A stretch of 53,187 bases of DNA from an uncultured Anaerolineales bacterium (lineage in GTDB: Bacteria > Chloroflexota > Anaerolineae > Anaerolineales > Villigracilaceae). The stretch lies in the NCBI GenBank assembly GCA_937928015.1, contig CALFXA010000040.1, forward strand, positions 1 through 53,187. Reading direction: 5' to 3'. Position 1 is the stretch's first letter. Each line of letters begins with the position of its first letter. Positions 6,965 through 14,857 of this stretch are shown piece after piece. The translations under genes and the position numbers were made by a program. The notes under the pieces are model-generated. The model was not told the origin of the DNA, made no database searches, and worked only from the letters and a program-made list of their open reading frames with translations.

Positions 6965-7849
6965 CTATTTTCTGAGATAGATTCCCAGGTGGTTGGCTAC
7001 CGCTCGTTCCGTGCCGGGTATGTAATGATCGATCGGGGAATTGAGGATTCGAGGCTGACCATCCTCTCCCTGGATGACCAGCGTGGACGATCCACCACCA
7101 TCGAGGCTCATGGCGTTGGCCGCACCGAGGCCGTCCAACAGATCGGCCAACTCGGCAAAGGTCATGCCCTCGCTGTAAAAAGGCTGACGGCCATCCACCA
7201 CCACGAGGTACAGCCAGCGTCCATTGGCACTCGCGCCAATCGCGGTACGCGGATTGATGACGGAGTCGTCCAGGCCTGCCACGGGTCTGCCCTGCTGAAC
7301 CAACATGTAATCGCCCGAGATGGCATAATAGACGCGCCCGGGAATCTTGTTGAACGAGAGCGCGTTGCGGCGGCTGATGAACAGGGTCGGTTCGGGAGTC
7401 GGGTCCTGGTCACCGCGCGCGTAAATGGTTCCGCCCGAGGCGCTGTATCCGTTCGGGGTGACGGGGTCCCCCACATGCGGATAATAGTCCAACGGCGTGC
7501 GCGACCACCAGGGAGTGAACCCGTCCCCGTTGACGGCAATCTGCACCCCGAATTCCTGCAAGAACTGGGACGTGGTACGCGCGTCGAGTGGCGGACCTTC
7601 GGCATGATCGGGCGGCGTGACGAAAAGGTAGGTGCCCTTCACGCGTGTGTCGATGATCAGCACATGGGCGATGGCAAAGCGCGGCACATAACGCACGATG
7701 CGGCGATAAGTGACGCCGTCGAACAATGTCTGTTTGAGCGGGACGGGAGCAGGGCGGTCACCGTTGTAGATTGCATACCCGCCCAAGGCCAGCCCGATCA
7801 AAACCAGCAGAACGATCAAGACCCGCCTGAATGTGCGTTTGGGTTTCAT
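6965..7849 (-). CDS. Membrane-anchored phosphodiester glycosidase domain protein
   Basis: A 294-residue protein with an N-terminal signal anchor (RRVLIVLLVLIGLALGGY) followed by a single NAGPA-type phosphodiester glycosidase domain. The motifs mirror the C-terminal domain of the neighbouring GH25 fusion: AVNGDGFT, NPRTAIG, DGRQPFYSEGM, SLDGGGSSTLV, LNSPIDH and ANHLGIYL. The shared order and wording point to a local duplication in which one copy was fused to wall-binding modules. It probably hydrolyses a phosphodiester-linked sugar in an envelope polymer outside the membrane. It lies 76 bases upstream of the fusion gene on the same strand, so the two may be co-expressed. Confidence 0.85.
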   Translation of the reverse strand: MKPKRTFRRVLIVLLVLIGLALGGYAIYNGDRPAPVPLKQTLFDGVTYRRIVRYVPRFAIAHVLIIDTRVKGTYLFVTPPDHAEGPPLDARTTSQFLQEFGVQIAVNGDGFTPWWSRTPLDYYPHVGDPVTPNGYSASGGTIYARGDQDPTPEPTLFISRRNALSFNKIPGRVYYAISGDYMLVQQGRPVAGLDDSVINPRTAIGASANGRWLYLVVVDGRQPFYSEGMTFAELADLLDGLGAANAMSLDGGGSSTLVIQGEDGQPRILNSPIDHYIPGTERAVANHLGIYLRK

Positions 7850-7879
7850 ATCCAGGATTATAGAATTTTAAGTTAAGCG

Positions 7880-7912
7880 AAAAATAAAAAGAGGCAGGCG
7901 GTTGCCTGCCTC
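7880..7912 (-). terminator. Terminator of the DUF1385 gene
   Basis: A 9-bp stem (7891-7899 with 7904-7912) is followed on the minus strand by TTTTTATTTTT. Confidence 0.9.
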
Positions 7913-7928
7913 CTGAACTACGTTTGCC

Positions 7929-8870
7929 CTACGCGGCCAATTCCTGTTCGGCCTTGCGCATGGACTGGAAGGACCGGATCGCCACCTCCAGCATTTGCAT
8001 ATCGGGTTCGCGGGTGGTCAGGTGCTGGAGCGCCAGGTTGGGCTTGATCAGCCATTGGACGATGGGGTTGTCGAGGTGATTGGCCGTCCAGCGGATATAC
8101 TCGACCGCCATGCCTGCCAGCACGGGGATGAGCAGCACGCGGCTGACGAGTCGCCAGACGAACGATAGCGGTCCCAGCGCGGTGAAGACCAGGATCGAGA
8201 GCAGCACCAGGGTCAGCATAAAGGCCGTTCCGCAGCGCGGATGCTCGATGGAGAATTTCGCCACCGACTCGGGGGTCAATTCCGCGCCTGCCTCGAAGGC
8301 ATTGATGGTCTTGTGCTCTGCACCGTGGTACCCGAACAGGCGCCTGACGTCGGGCATGAACCCGATGGCCCAGATATACCCCACCAGCAACCCCAGGCGG
8401 ACAATCCCTTCGAGCAGGTTGCCAACCCATAGTCCTGCCGTTGAAAACGCAGGGACGGGGGCGGGCATGGGCAACGCACCTCCGCTGGCTGCGGCGGGAG
8501 TCAACAAATGCTCGGCCCACCCTCCCAGGGCGGCAGGCAGCAAAAAGAACAAGCTCACGCCGATGAGCAGAGACAGGCCCAGGGTCAGGTACAGGGCGGG
8601 GCCTTCCAGTTTTTCGTTCTCGCCGGTCTGGGTGTTGGCCGAGATGGTCAGGGCGCGCATCCCCAGGCCGAGCGCATCCCACAGCAAGATCACGCCGCGC
8701 AGGAAGGGAACCTTGGTGATGCCCGAGCGGTACACCGCCGCCAGTTTCTCTTCGTGGACGGCGATGGAACCGTCGGGCGCGCGCATGGCGATGGCGAGGG
8801 CTTTCTGTCCGCGCATCAGCACGCCTTCAATGACGGCTTGTCCGCCGTAGGTGATAATTCGATCTTCCAT
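7929..8870 (-). CDS. DUF1385 (YqhQ-like) membrane protein
   Basis: A 313-residue protein with the DUF1385 signature: YGGQAVIEGVLMRG at the N-terminus, then LRGVILLWDALGLGMRAL, a hydrophobic pair of helices (about 95-120 and 150-180), and FGYHGAEHKTINAFE with conserved His/Glu residues. It also has HPRCGTAFML and the C-terminal NHLDNPIVQWLIKPNLALQ. The conserved HGAEHK and HPRCGT patches look like a metal site, hence the family's description as a predicted metal-dependent membrane protein. Its biochemical role is not established. The region between the two helices is Ala/Pro-rich and probably variable. It is followed by its own terminator. Confidence 0.88.
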   Translation of the reverse strand: MEDRIITYGGQAVIEGVLMRGQKALAIAMRAPDGSIAVHEEKLAAVYRSGITKVPFLRGVILLWDALGLGMRALTISANTQTGENEKLEGPALYLTLGLSLLIGVSLFFLLPAALGGWAEHLLTPAAASGGALPMPAPVPAFSTAGLWVGNLLEGIVRLGLLVGYIWAIGFMPDVRRLFGYHGAEHKTINAFEAGAELTPESVAKFSIEHPRCGTAFMLTLVLLSILVFTALGPLSFVWRLVSRVLLIPVLAGMAVEYIRWTANHLDNPIVQWLIKPNLALQHLTTREPDMQMLEVAIRSFQSMRKAEQELAA

Positions 8871-8916
8871 TAAATCTCCAGAGGGACCCGACAGGAAAAC
8901 CTGTCAGATCATAAAA

Positions 8917-10284
8917 CTATAAGTTATAGAAAAAGTGGATCAACGCGTCGATGCCCTTGCGCCAGGTGGGCAGGTGCAGCTTCTCGTTCGGCGAGTGGAC
9001 GTTATCCTCGGGCAGGCCGAAGCCAGTCAGGACCGACTCCGCGCCGATGTGGTTCTGCAATTGGACGACCACGCCGATCGATCCGCCCTCGCGCTTGAAC
9101 AGCGGGCGGATGCCCCAAACGGTCTCGAAGGCCTTGGCCATAGCCTGCACGCCGACGCTGTCACGGTCGGTGATGGCTGCGCCCGCGTTATGCAGGCTCT
9201 TCACCTCCCAGCGGATGGTCTTGGGGGCGTTCATTTCCATGTACTTGACGAGTTGCTGGTAGGCCTCTTCGGGAGTCTGGTCGGGGACCAGGCGGCAGGA
9301 GATCTTGGCCATGGCCCAGGCAGGCAGGACGGTCTTGCTGCCCTCGCCGGTAAAGCCCGAGAGGACGCCGTTCACTTCGAGGGTCGGGCGGGCGCCCGTG
9401 CGCTCGGCGGGCAGGAACTCGGGTTCACCCCACAGCGCGGGGACCTTGGTCTGGTCGAGGAAGAACTGGTCGTCCACGGGAAGTTTGGTGAAATCCTCGT
9501 GTTCCTCTTTGCTGATGGCGCGCACCTTGTCGTAGAAACCAGGCAGGGTGACGCGGCCATCCTTGTCGTGCATGCCCGCGATGAGTTCGATCAACGCCTG
9601 GGCGGGGTTGTGGACCGTCCCGCCGAACAGGCCCGAGTGCAGGTCACGGTCGGGGCCGTAAACGCGGACCTCGGCATACATCAGGCCGCGCAGGCCGTAG
9701 GTGATGGTCGGCTTGTCGGCGGCGATCATGCCCGCGTCCGGGTTGATGCAGAAGTCGCTGGCGAGTAGGTCCGTGTGGGCGGCGATGAAGGCGTCCAGAT
9801 GTTCGGAGCCGATCTCCTCTTCGCCTTCGATCAACCACTTGATGTTGACGGGCAGCTTGCCCGTCTTGACGATGGACTCGATTGCCGCGACGGAGGCAAT
9901 AACCTGCCCCTTCATGTCGGACGTGCCGCGTGCATACAGGTTATCGTCCTTGACGACCGCCTCGAACGGACCCGAGGTCCACAGCTCGATGGGGTCGACC
10001 GGCTGGACGTCGTAGTGGCCATAGATCAAGACGGTGGGCTTGTCCGCGCCCGCGCCGAGCCACTCGCCGTAGACGACGGGATGTCCGCCCGTGGGCATGA
10101 CCTGGACGTTGTCCATGCCGAGCGAACGCAGCTTGGCCGACAGCCACTCGGCAGCGCGGGCCACGTCCGCTTTGTGCTCGGGGCTGGTCGAAACCGACGG
10201 GATGGCGACGATCTCCTTGAGTTCGTTCAGGAAACGATCGTTGTTTTGATGAGCATAATCCAATGCTTTTTGAAGGTCAGACAT
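8917..10284 (-). CDS. M20-family zinc dipeptidase
   Basis: A 455-residue M20 metallopeptidase of the CNDP/DapE-like dipeptidase group. Metal ligands are visible in IYGHYDVQP (His), GTSDMKG (Asp), EGEEEIGSEH (catalytic Glu and ligand Glu) and the C-terminal HSPNEKLH. The lid/dimerisation domain lies around residues 205-320 with RDLHSGLFGG. The ATG at 10284 is used because a purine-rich GAGG lies upstream and the N-terminus MSDLQKALDYAHQN fits the family; upstream in-frame codons add only a weak 15-residue extension. It is cytoplasmic and probably takes part in peptide or amino acid salvage. The oligopeptide-binding protein gene upstream on the same strand would fit a peptide-utilisation role. 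Confidence 0.93.
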   Translation of the reverse strand: MSDLQKALDYAHQNNDRFLNELKEIVAIPSVSTSPEHKADVARAAEWLSAKLRSLGMDNVQVMPTGGHPVVYGEWLGAGADKPTVLIYGHYDVQPVDPIELWTSGPFEAVVKDDNLYARGTSDMKGQVIASVAAIESIVKTGKLPVNIKWLIEGEEEIGSEHLDAFIAAHTDLLASDFCINPDAGMIAADKPTITYGLRGLMYAEVRVYGPDRDLHSGLFGGTVHNPAQALIELIAGMHDKDGRVTLPGFYDKVRAISKEEHEDFTKLPVDDQFFLDQTKVPALWGEPEFLPAERTGARPTLEVNGVLSGFTGEGSKTVLPAWAMAKISCRLVPDQTPEEAYQQLVKYMEMNAPKTIRWEVKSLHNAGAAITDRDSVGVQAMAKAFETVWGIRPLFKREGGSIGVVVQLQNHIGAESVLTGFGLPEDNVHSPNEKLHLPTWRKGIDALIHFFYNL

Positions 10285-10340
10285 GGAAACCTCATTTCGT
10301 TGATGATTTGACTGAAACAATCTTATCACTGTTGGGAGAA

Positions 10341-10370
10341 AATAACTCGAAGCAGGCGCTTCGAGTTATT
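10341..10370 (-). terminator. Terminator after the solute-binding protein gene
   Basis: A 13-bp perfect stem (10341-10353 with 10358-10370) is followed on the minus strand by TTTTCTCC. It separates the solute-binding protein gene from the M20 peptidase gene. Confidence 0.8.
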
Positions 10371-10394
10371 GGTTTCACTTCGAATTTGCGGCGC

Positions 10395-12086
10395 TCACGG
10401 CGCGGACGTTGGCTCGGGCGTCTGGTCGAGGGCGCGGCGGGTGATCAGGAACCAGTCTGAGATGAAGGCCAGACGGTCGCTGGTATCGTACATCGGCGCC
10501 ACCTGCACGCCTTGCACGTTCGCACCCACCGCATAGGTGTAAACAGGATAGTACAGCAACAGCGAAGGCGTCTCTTCGGTGAAGATCACCTGGAAGTTGT
10601 GGTACAGCCGTTCGCGGGCGGTGAAGTCGGTCTGGATGCGGGCCGACTCGAGATATTCGCTGGCGACGCGATTATCCCATTGCGAGTAGTTCTGTCCGCC
10701 CGTGGCCTCGGCCTGGTGCCAGAAGGGATACGGATCGGGGTCGGGCGTGCGGGACATGGTCAGGTCAGCCAAAGCGGCCTGGTAATTGCGCGGGGCCAGG
10801 TAGTCGGCGACGAGACGATCATACGGGACGGCCTGCAAGTCCACGCGGACGCCGATGGCCGACCAGTTGGTCTGGATGGCCTGGGCGATCTGAGTGTGGA
10901 GAACATCATCGGGGTGGACCAAAGTGAAGGTCAAGGACTGACCATCTTTGGCGCGTACGTCCCCACCCGCGGCAGGGATGACATATCCCTCGCCCTTCAG
11001 CAATTCGGAGGCCGCCTCGGGATCATAGGAGAAACGCTCAAGGCCGTCGTAGTACGCCCACGACCCGGGCAGGATCGGGCTGTCGGCCACGATGGCCTGT
11101 CCCGCCATGTACTTCGAGACAATGGAGTTGCGGTTGATGCCCAGCAACAGGGCGCGGCGCACCTTGGCACTTTGCAGGAAAGGCACCGACGGATTGTTCA
11201 GGTTGAGAAAGACCAGCCCGATCTGCGGCAGGCGGCTGGTATAGACCGACAGGTTTTCTTCGGCCAGAGCCTTGGTCAGCACATCATTGGAGATCTGGCT
11301 GATGCCCAGCACCTCGCCCTGACGGTAGGCGTCGAAGGCGCTGGCGGAGTCGGGGTAATAGCGGAAGACCAACTGCGCGATGAAGGGCTTATCGAGATAG
11401 TAATTTTCGTTGAGAGCCAGCACCACGCCGCGAATCTGTCCGCCTTCGACCAACAGGTGGTCGAATTTATACGGCCCCGTGCCGACCGGTTTGAGGTTGA
11501 ACTCGGCGCTCGAAAGCTGGTCCGCGGGGACACTTTCGAGCAGGTGCTTCGGCAGGACGCCAAAGGTGACGTAATCCAGGAAGGGCGCGTACGGCTCGGG
11601 CAGGGTGAACTTGATGTTCTTGTCGTTCATCCGCTTGACGTCGATCTGCGCCCAGAGGTCTTTCACGTCCTGCGGGAAGAGTGAACCGTTACTTTTGATC
11701 AGGTCAATGGTGAAGAGGATGTCGTCGGCGGTGACGGGAGTGCCGTCGTGCCAGACAGCGTTCGAGCGGATGGTGAAGTTGTAGATGGTGCCATCCGACG
11801 AGGTCCCCCAGGATTCGGCCAGGTCAGGGCGCGGCAGTCCGCGCTCGTCGAAGCGGATCAGGCCGCTGAAGAGCAGGCGGTCAATGTCACGGTCGGCGGA
11901 GTTGTTCCAATCCAACATGGGATTGAGCCGCCCCATCGAGCCGACCAGCGCTTCGGTGTAGACTCCGCCTGTGGTCGGCTGCGGCGACAGGGAGACAGGT
12001 CCCACGGGCTGTTGAGCCACCAGCAGGACCGCCACCACGACCAGCGTGACGACCACGACCAGGATTTGCCAGCGTAAGCGTTTCAT
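10395..12086 (-). CDS. ABC transporter family-5 solute-binding protein (peptide type)
   Basis: A 563-residue extracytoplasmic binding protein of the DppA/OppA family. It has an N-terminal membrane segment (WQILVVVVTLVVVAVLLVA) without a lipobox cysteine, so it is a signal-anchored or cleaved form. Family motifs include LAESWGTSSDGTIYNFTIR, WHDGTPVTADDILFTI, VGTGPYKF, VRRALLLGINR and RNYQAALADL. The ATG at 12086 is chosen because it opens the basic n-region MKRLRWQ. It has no clear Shine-Dalgarno and sits only four bases past the poly-T of the preceding terminator. No permease or ATPase genes are adjacent, so this is an orphan receptor here. Confidence 0.88.
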   Translation of the reverse strand: MKRLRWQILVVVVTLVVVAVLLVAQQPVGPVSLSPQPTTGGVYTEALVGSMGRLNPMLDWNNSADRDIDRLLFSGLIRFDERGLPRPDLAESWGTSSDGTIYNFTIRSNAVWHDGTPVTADDILFTIDLIKSNGSLFPQDVKDLWAQIDVKRMNDKNIKFTLPEPYAPFLDYVTFGVLPKHLLESVPADQLSSAEFNLKPVGTGPYKFDHLLVEGGQIRGVVLALNENYYLDKPFIAQLVFRYYPDSASAFDAYRQGEVLGISQISNDVLTKALAEENLSVYTSRLPQIGLVFLNLNNPSVPFLQSAKVRRALLLGINRNSIVSKYMAGQAIVADSPILPGSWAYYDGLERFSYDPEAASELLKGEGYVIPAAGGDVRAKDGQSLTFTLVHPDDVLHTQIAQAIQTNWSAIGVRVDLQAVPYDRLVADYLAPRNYQAALADLTMSRTPDPDPYPFWHQAEATGGQNYSQWDNRVASEYLESARIQTDFTARERLYHNFQVIFTEETPSLLLYYPVYTYAVGANVQGVQVAPMYDTSDRLAFISDWFLITRRALDQTPEPTSAP

Positions 12087-12090
12087 AAAG

Positions 12091-12160
12091 GCAAAAAAGA
12101 AAGGCCGCATGCCGCACCGCCAACGGACAACGTCCACGGGCGGCCAGCGGCGGCCTTTCT
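12091..12160 (-). terminator. Branched terminator between secG and the solute-binding protein gene
   Basis: On the minus strand an 11-bp outer stem (12150-12160 with 12098-12108) encloses smaller stems (GGAC-GTT-GTCC and CCGCC/GGCGG). It is followed by a run of T before the next ATG. It should end the secG transcript. Confidence 0.75.
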
Positions 12161-12173
12161 CTTATGGGCCTAA

Positions 12174-12398
12174 TTAACCGAAAAAGATGATCTTCACCAG
12201 TACGAGCACGAAGAAAACGGCGCTCAGTACGATGGTGATATAAAACAGGACGCGCTCGATGCCGCGGCGGGCCGTGAAAACGCCGCCCGTGTCGGCTCCC
12301 GTCAGCCCGCCCAAACCTGCACCCTTGCTTTGCAGGATGACGCTGAGAATCAGGCCGGCCGAGATTATAATCAGCGCGATATCCAAGAAGTTGTTCAT
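12174..12398 (-). CDS. secG: Protein translocase subunit SecG
   Basis: A 74-residue protein with two transmembrane helices (about 4-22 and 50-71) joined by the conserved glycine-rich loop LQSKGAGLGGLTG. This is the SecG fingerprint. SecG associates with SecYE in the inner membrane and assists SecA-driven export. AGGAGG lies seven bases before the ATG. A promoter with TTGACG (12452-12457), an 18-base spacer and TATAAT (12428-12433) lies directly upstream. It stands alone rather than in an operon, with a branched terminator after it. Confidence 0.95.
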   Translation of the reverse strand: MNNFLDIALIIISAGLILSVILQSKGAGLGGLTGADTGGVFTARRGIERVLFYITIVLSAVFFVLVLVKIIFFG

Positions 12399-12427
12399 GC
12401 GTGTGCCTCCTAAAAATTAGCGGGCAC

Positions 12428-12457
12428 ATTATACCTGTTCGCAAGGCAATCCGTCAA
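12428..12457 (-). promoter_or_regulatory. secG promoter
   Basis: TTGACG (12452-12457), 18 bases, then TATAAT (12428-12433) on the minus strand, 30 bases upstream of the secG ATG. Confidence 0.75.
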
Positions 12458-12527
12458 CAAGGCTTAATTTACTCTCATCCGCCGCCCTTTCGGGCGGCGG
12501 TTCAGCACGATAGAAGAGGCTTCTTAC

Positions 12528-13589
12528 ATGCAAGAGATCGTCGTCAATCTGCACATGCACACCCGCTACTCTGATGGGACAGGCACCCACCGCGACATCG
12601 CCCGCGCCGCCCTGCGCGCAGGCGTGGACGCGGTCATCGTCACCGACCACAACGTGCTCGTGCAGGATTTCGAGGGCTATTACCGCGAAAAGAACCGCCG
12701 TGTGCTGATGCTGATCGGCGAGGAAATCCACGACCAGGACCGCGATCCGCAGAAAAATCATCTATTGGTCTTCGGCGCGAACCGCGAACTGGCCACCTTC
12801 GCCGACGACCCACAGGTGCTGATCGACCGTGTGCGCGAGGCGGGCGGCCTGGCCTTCATCGCCCACCCCGACGACCCCGCCGCCCCCGCCTTCCACGAGA
12901 CCGACATCTCCTGGGTGGATTGGTCCGTGCGGAATTATCATGGCATCGAGCTTTGGAACGCCCTGAGCGAGTTAAAAACCATCGTGCCGACCAAACTGCA
13001 TGGCGCGTTCTACGCCTTCTTTCCGCAGTTCGTGGCACGCGGTCCCATCCCTTCCACGCTGGCCAAATGGGATGAACTGCTGGCCGAGGGAAAACGGGTG
13101 GTGGCCCTGGGCGGATCGGACGCCCACGCCCTGCGCCTGTCGATAGGACCCGTAAGCCGCGTCATCTTCCCGTACGAGTTCCACTTCCGCGGCGTGAACA
13201 CCCACCTGCTGACGGCCGAGCCGCTCAGCGGCGACGTCGCCACCGACCGCCGCCTCGTCTACGAGGCCATGACGGCAGGACATGGCTACGTGGGTTATGA
13301 CCTGCCCGCCTCCACGCGTGGATTCCGTTTCACCGCCCAGGGCCGCGACATCACCGCCGTGATGGGTGACGAGATCCCCGCCCAGGGCGGAGTCACGCTC
13401 CAGGCGCGGCTGCCCGGGCTGGCCGAAATCCGCCTGCTCAGGAACGGCGAGGTCATCAAGACCTGGAAGAACCAGACCTCCTGTGCTCACATCACCACCG
13501 AACCGGGCGTGTACCGCGTCGAGGCGCTACGCTCCTTCCTCGGCAGGAAGCGCGGCTGGATCTACAGCAACCCAATCTACGTCAGGTGA
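12528..13589 (+). CDS. PHP-domain metal-dependent phosphoesterase
   Basis: A 353-residue protein whose first 240 residues form a PHP domain. Motifs in order are NLHMHTRYSDG (HxH), VIVTDHN, GEEIHD, FIAHPDD and GGSDAH, supplying the usual multi-metal ligands. The C-terminal 100 residues form a small beta-rich domain (about 265-353, GVTLQARLPGLAEIRLLRNGE) like those in other PHP proteins acting on phosphoesters. The start has AGAGG upstream. A GC-rich hairpin (12479-12500) lies in the leader. It could be a phosphoesterase of nucleotides or sugar phosphates; the substrate cannot be read from the sequence. Confidence 0.87.
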   Translation: MQEIVVNLHMHTRYSDGTGTHRDIARAALRAGVDAVIVTDHNVLVQDFEGYYREKNRRVLMLIGEEIHDQDRDPQKNHLLVFGANRELATFADDPQVLIDRVREAGGLAFIAHPDDPAAPAFHETDISWVDWSVRNYHGIELWNALSELKTIVPTKLHGAFYAFFPQFVARGPIPSTLAKWDELLAEGKRVVALGGSDAHALRLSIGPVSRVIFPYEFHFRGVNTHLLTAEPLSGDVATDRRLVYEAMTAGHGYVGYDLPASTRGFRFTAQGRDITAVMGDEIPAQGGVTLQARLPGLAEIRLLRNGEVIKTWKNQTSCAHITTEPGVYRVEALRSFLGRKRGWIYSNPIYVR

Positions 13590-13651
13590 TGCCGTTTTTT
13601 GTGGTAAAATCGCGTCCGTTCGAATCAGGTACGTTCTTCATATAAAACGTG

Positions 13652-13710
13652 CCTTTCCGTTCCTGGCAGGCCCACGGTTTGAACAGGAACCATCCCATGG
13701 AAAGGAGGCA
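13652..13710 (+). promoter_or_regulatory. Candidate S6:S18 autoregulatory leader of rpsF
   Basis: The rpsF leader folds into two stacked stems. P1 is CCTTTCC (13652-13658) with GGAAAGG (13699-13705), and P2 is GTTCCTG (13659-13665) with CAGGAAC (13684-13690). An eight-base one-sided bulge, CATCCCAT, separates them on the 3' side. P1 pairs with the GGAAAGGAGG ribosome-binding region, so folding would hide the start signal. S6:S18 leaders upstream of rpsF are known to have two stems and an asymmetric C-rich bulge. I have not matched every consensus base. Confidence 0.5.
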
Positions 13711-13715
13711 TCCCC

Positions 13716-14000
13716 ATGCACAGCTATGAATTGATTTGCATCTTCCAGCCCGACCTGGACGAGACCGCTTTTAACGGCGTCCTCGACAAGGTGAAGGGTT
13801 GGGTGACCGAATCTGGTGGTAGCGTGGACAAAACGGATGTGTGGGGCCGTCGCAGACTGGCCTATCCCATCCACAAGCAGACCGAGGGTCAATATGTTCT
13901 GCTGAACATCACCCTCAACCCGTCCGCCGCCGCCGAACTGGAACGCAACATTCGTTACCAGGAATCGGTTATTCGTCACATGCTTACCGTCGTTGGATAA
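13716..14000 (+). CDS. rpsF: 30S ribosomal protein S6
   Basis: A 94-residue S6 protein with the family opening MHSYELICIFQPDLDE and the conserved KTDVWGRRRLAYPIHKQTEGQYVLLN core. S6 binds the 30S platform as a heterodimer with S18. It is the first gene of the rpsF-ssb-rpsR cluster, an arrangement common across bacteria. An AAAGGAGG ribosome-binding site is partly hidden in a leader stem, suggesting feedback by the S6:S18 complex. Size and sequence are ordinary. Confidence 0.97.
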   Translation: MHSYELICIFQPDLDETAFNGVLDKVKGWVTESGGSVDKTDVWGRRRLAYPIHKQTEGQYVLLNITLNPSAAAELERNIRYQESVIRHMLTVVG

Positions 14001-14038
14001 TTAATTTTAGAGACGACCGCCCGGTCAAGGAGTATGGT

Positions 14039-14458
14039 ATGAGCCGAGGCTTGAACAAAGTAATGATCATTGGCCATCTGGGACGCGACCCCGAAATGCG
14101 TTACACGCCGTCCGGCCGCCCGGTGACCACGTTCACGGTGGCGGTCAGCCGCTCGTGGAACAGCGCTGATGGCGAACGTCACAGCGAAACCGAATGGTTC
14201 AACGTGGTGGCCTGGGGCAACCTGGCCGAGATCTGCAAACAATACCTTGTCAAAGGCCAGCAGGTCTACATCGAAGGTCGCCTGCAGACCCGTCGCTGGG
14301 ATGACAAGGAAGGCGTCAAGCACACCAGCGTGGAGATCGTCGCCAACGAAATGATGATGTTGGGCGACCGCCGCGACTCGGCGAACAACCACGCCCAGGA
14401 CTCGGACACCCCTCCCATGGATGAACCCATGGCCAACGAGGACGAGTTCCCGTTCTAG
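14039..14458 (+). CDS. ssb: Single-stranded DNA-binding protein
   Basis: A 139-residue SSB with an N-terminal OB fold (NKVMIIGHLGRDPEMRYTPSGRPVTTFTVAVSRSW; EWFNVVAWGNLAEICKQYL) and a short disordered tail ending DEFPF, the acidic tip that recruits replication and repair proteins. The ATG at 14039 is preceded by AAGGAG at six bases. It lies 38 bases after rpsF and 39 before rpsR, so it is part of the same transcript. The linker is short compared with typical SSBs. Confidence 0.97.
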   Translation: MSRGLNKVMIIGHLGRDPEMRYTPSGRPVTTFTVAVSRSWNSADGERHSETEWFNVVAWGNLAEICKQYLVKGQQVYIEGRLQTRRWDDKEGVKHTSVEIVANEMMMLGDRRDSANNHAQDSDTPPMDEPMANEDEFPF

Positions 14459-14497
14459 TCCTGTTCAGCGCAGGACGACATGCAAGTGGAGTAAAAA

Positions 14498-14773
14498 ATG
14501 GCTGAAGAACAAACCTCAAACAGCGAAGGCGGCGAGCGCCGTTTCTTTGCGAAACCCAAGACCTGCGCCTTCTGCGCAGACAAACAGTTGGTGATTGACT
14601 ACAAGAAGGTCGAGATGCTCAGGCGCTATGTCACCGACGAAGGCAAGATCCGCCCACGCCGTCAGACCGGCAACTGCGCGCGCCATCAGCGCGTCGTGGC
14701 GGGCGAGGTCAAGAAAGCTCGCCAGATCGCCCTCCTGCCCTTCACCGGCAGGGCCTGGGAAGACCGCGGCTAA
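14498..14773 (+). CDS. rpsR: 30S ribosomal protein S18 (cysteine-containing form)
   Basis: A 91-residue S18 with the conserved core [35 protein letters not shown]. It retains CAFC near residue 24 and the later NCARHQ, the pattern of S18 forms proposed to bind zinc. Organisms with zinc-dependent ribosomal proteins often carry a cysteine-free second copy elsewhere; none is in this window. It is the last gene of the ribosomal cluster. Confidence 0.96.
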   Translation: MAEEQTSNSEGGERRFFAKPKTCAFCADKQLVIDYKKVEMLRRYVTDEGKIRPRRQTGNCARHQRVVAGEVKKARQIALLPFTGRAWEDRG

Positions 14774-14797
14774 TTCGCCTGAACCACCAAACTGAAC

Positions 14798-14833
14798 CGG
14801 GGCATGGCGCGCAATCAAGTGCTCCATGCCCCG
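14798..14833 (+). other. Hairpin between rpsR and the parvulin gene
   Basis: A 10-bp stem (14798-14807 with 14824-14833) and a 16-base loop. There is no T-tract, so it is more likely an mRNA-processing or partial attenuating structure than a full terminator. Confidence 0.45.
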
Positions 14834-14857
14834 AATTCCTGTTATAGGAGAAATATC

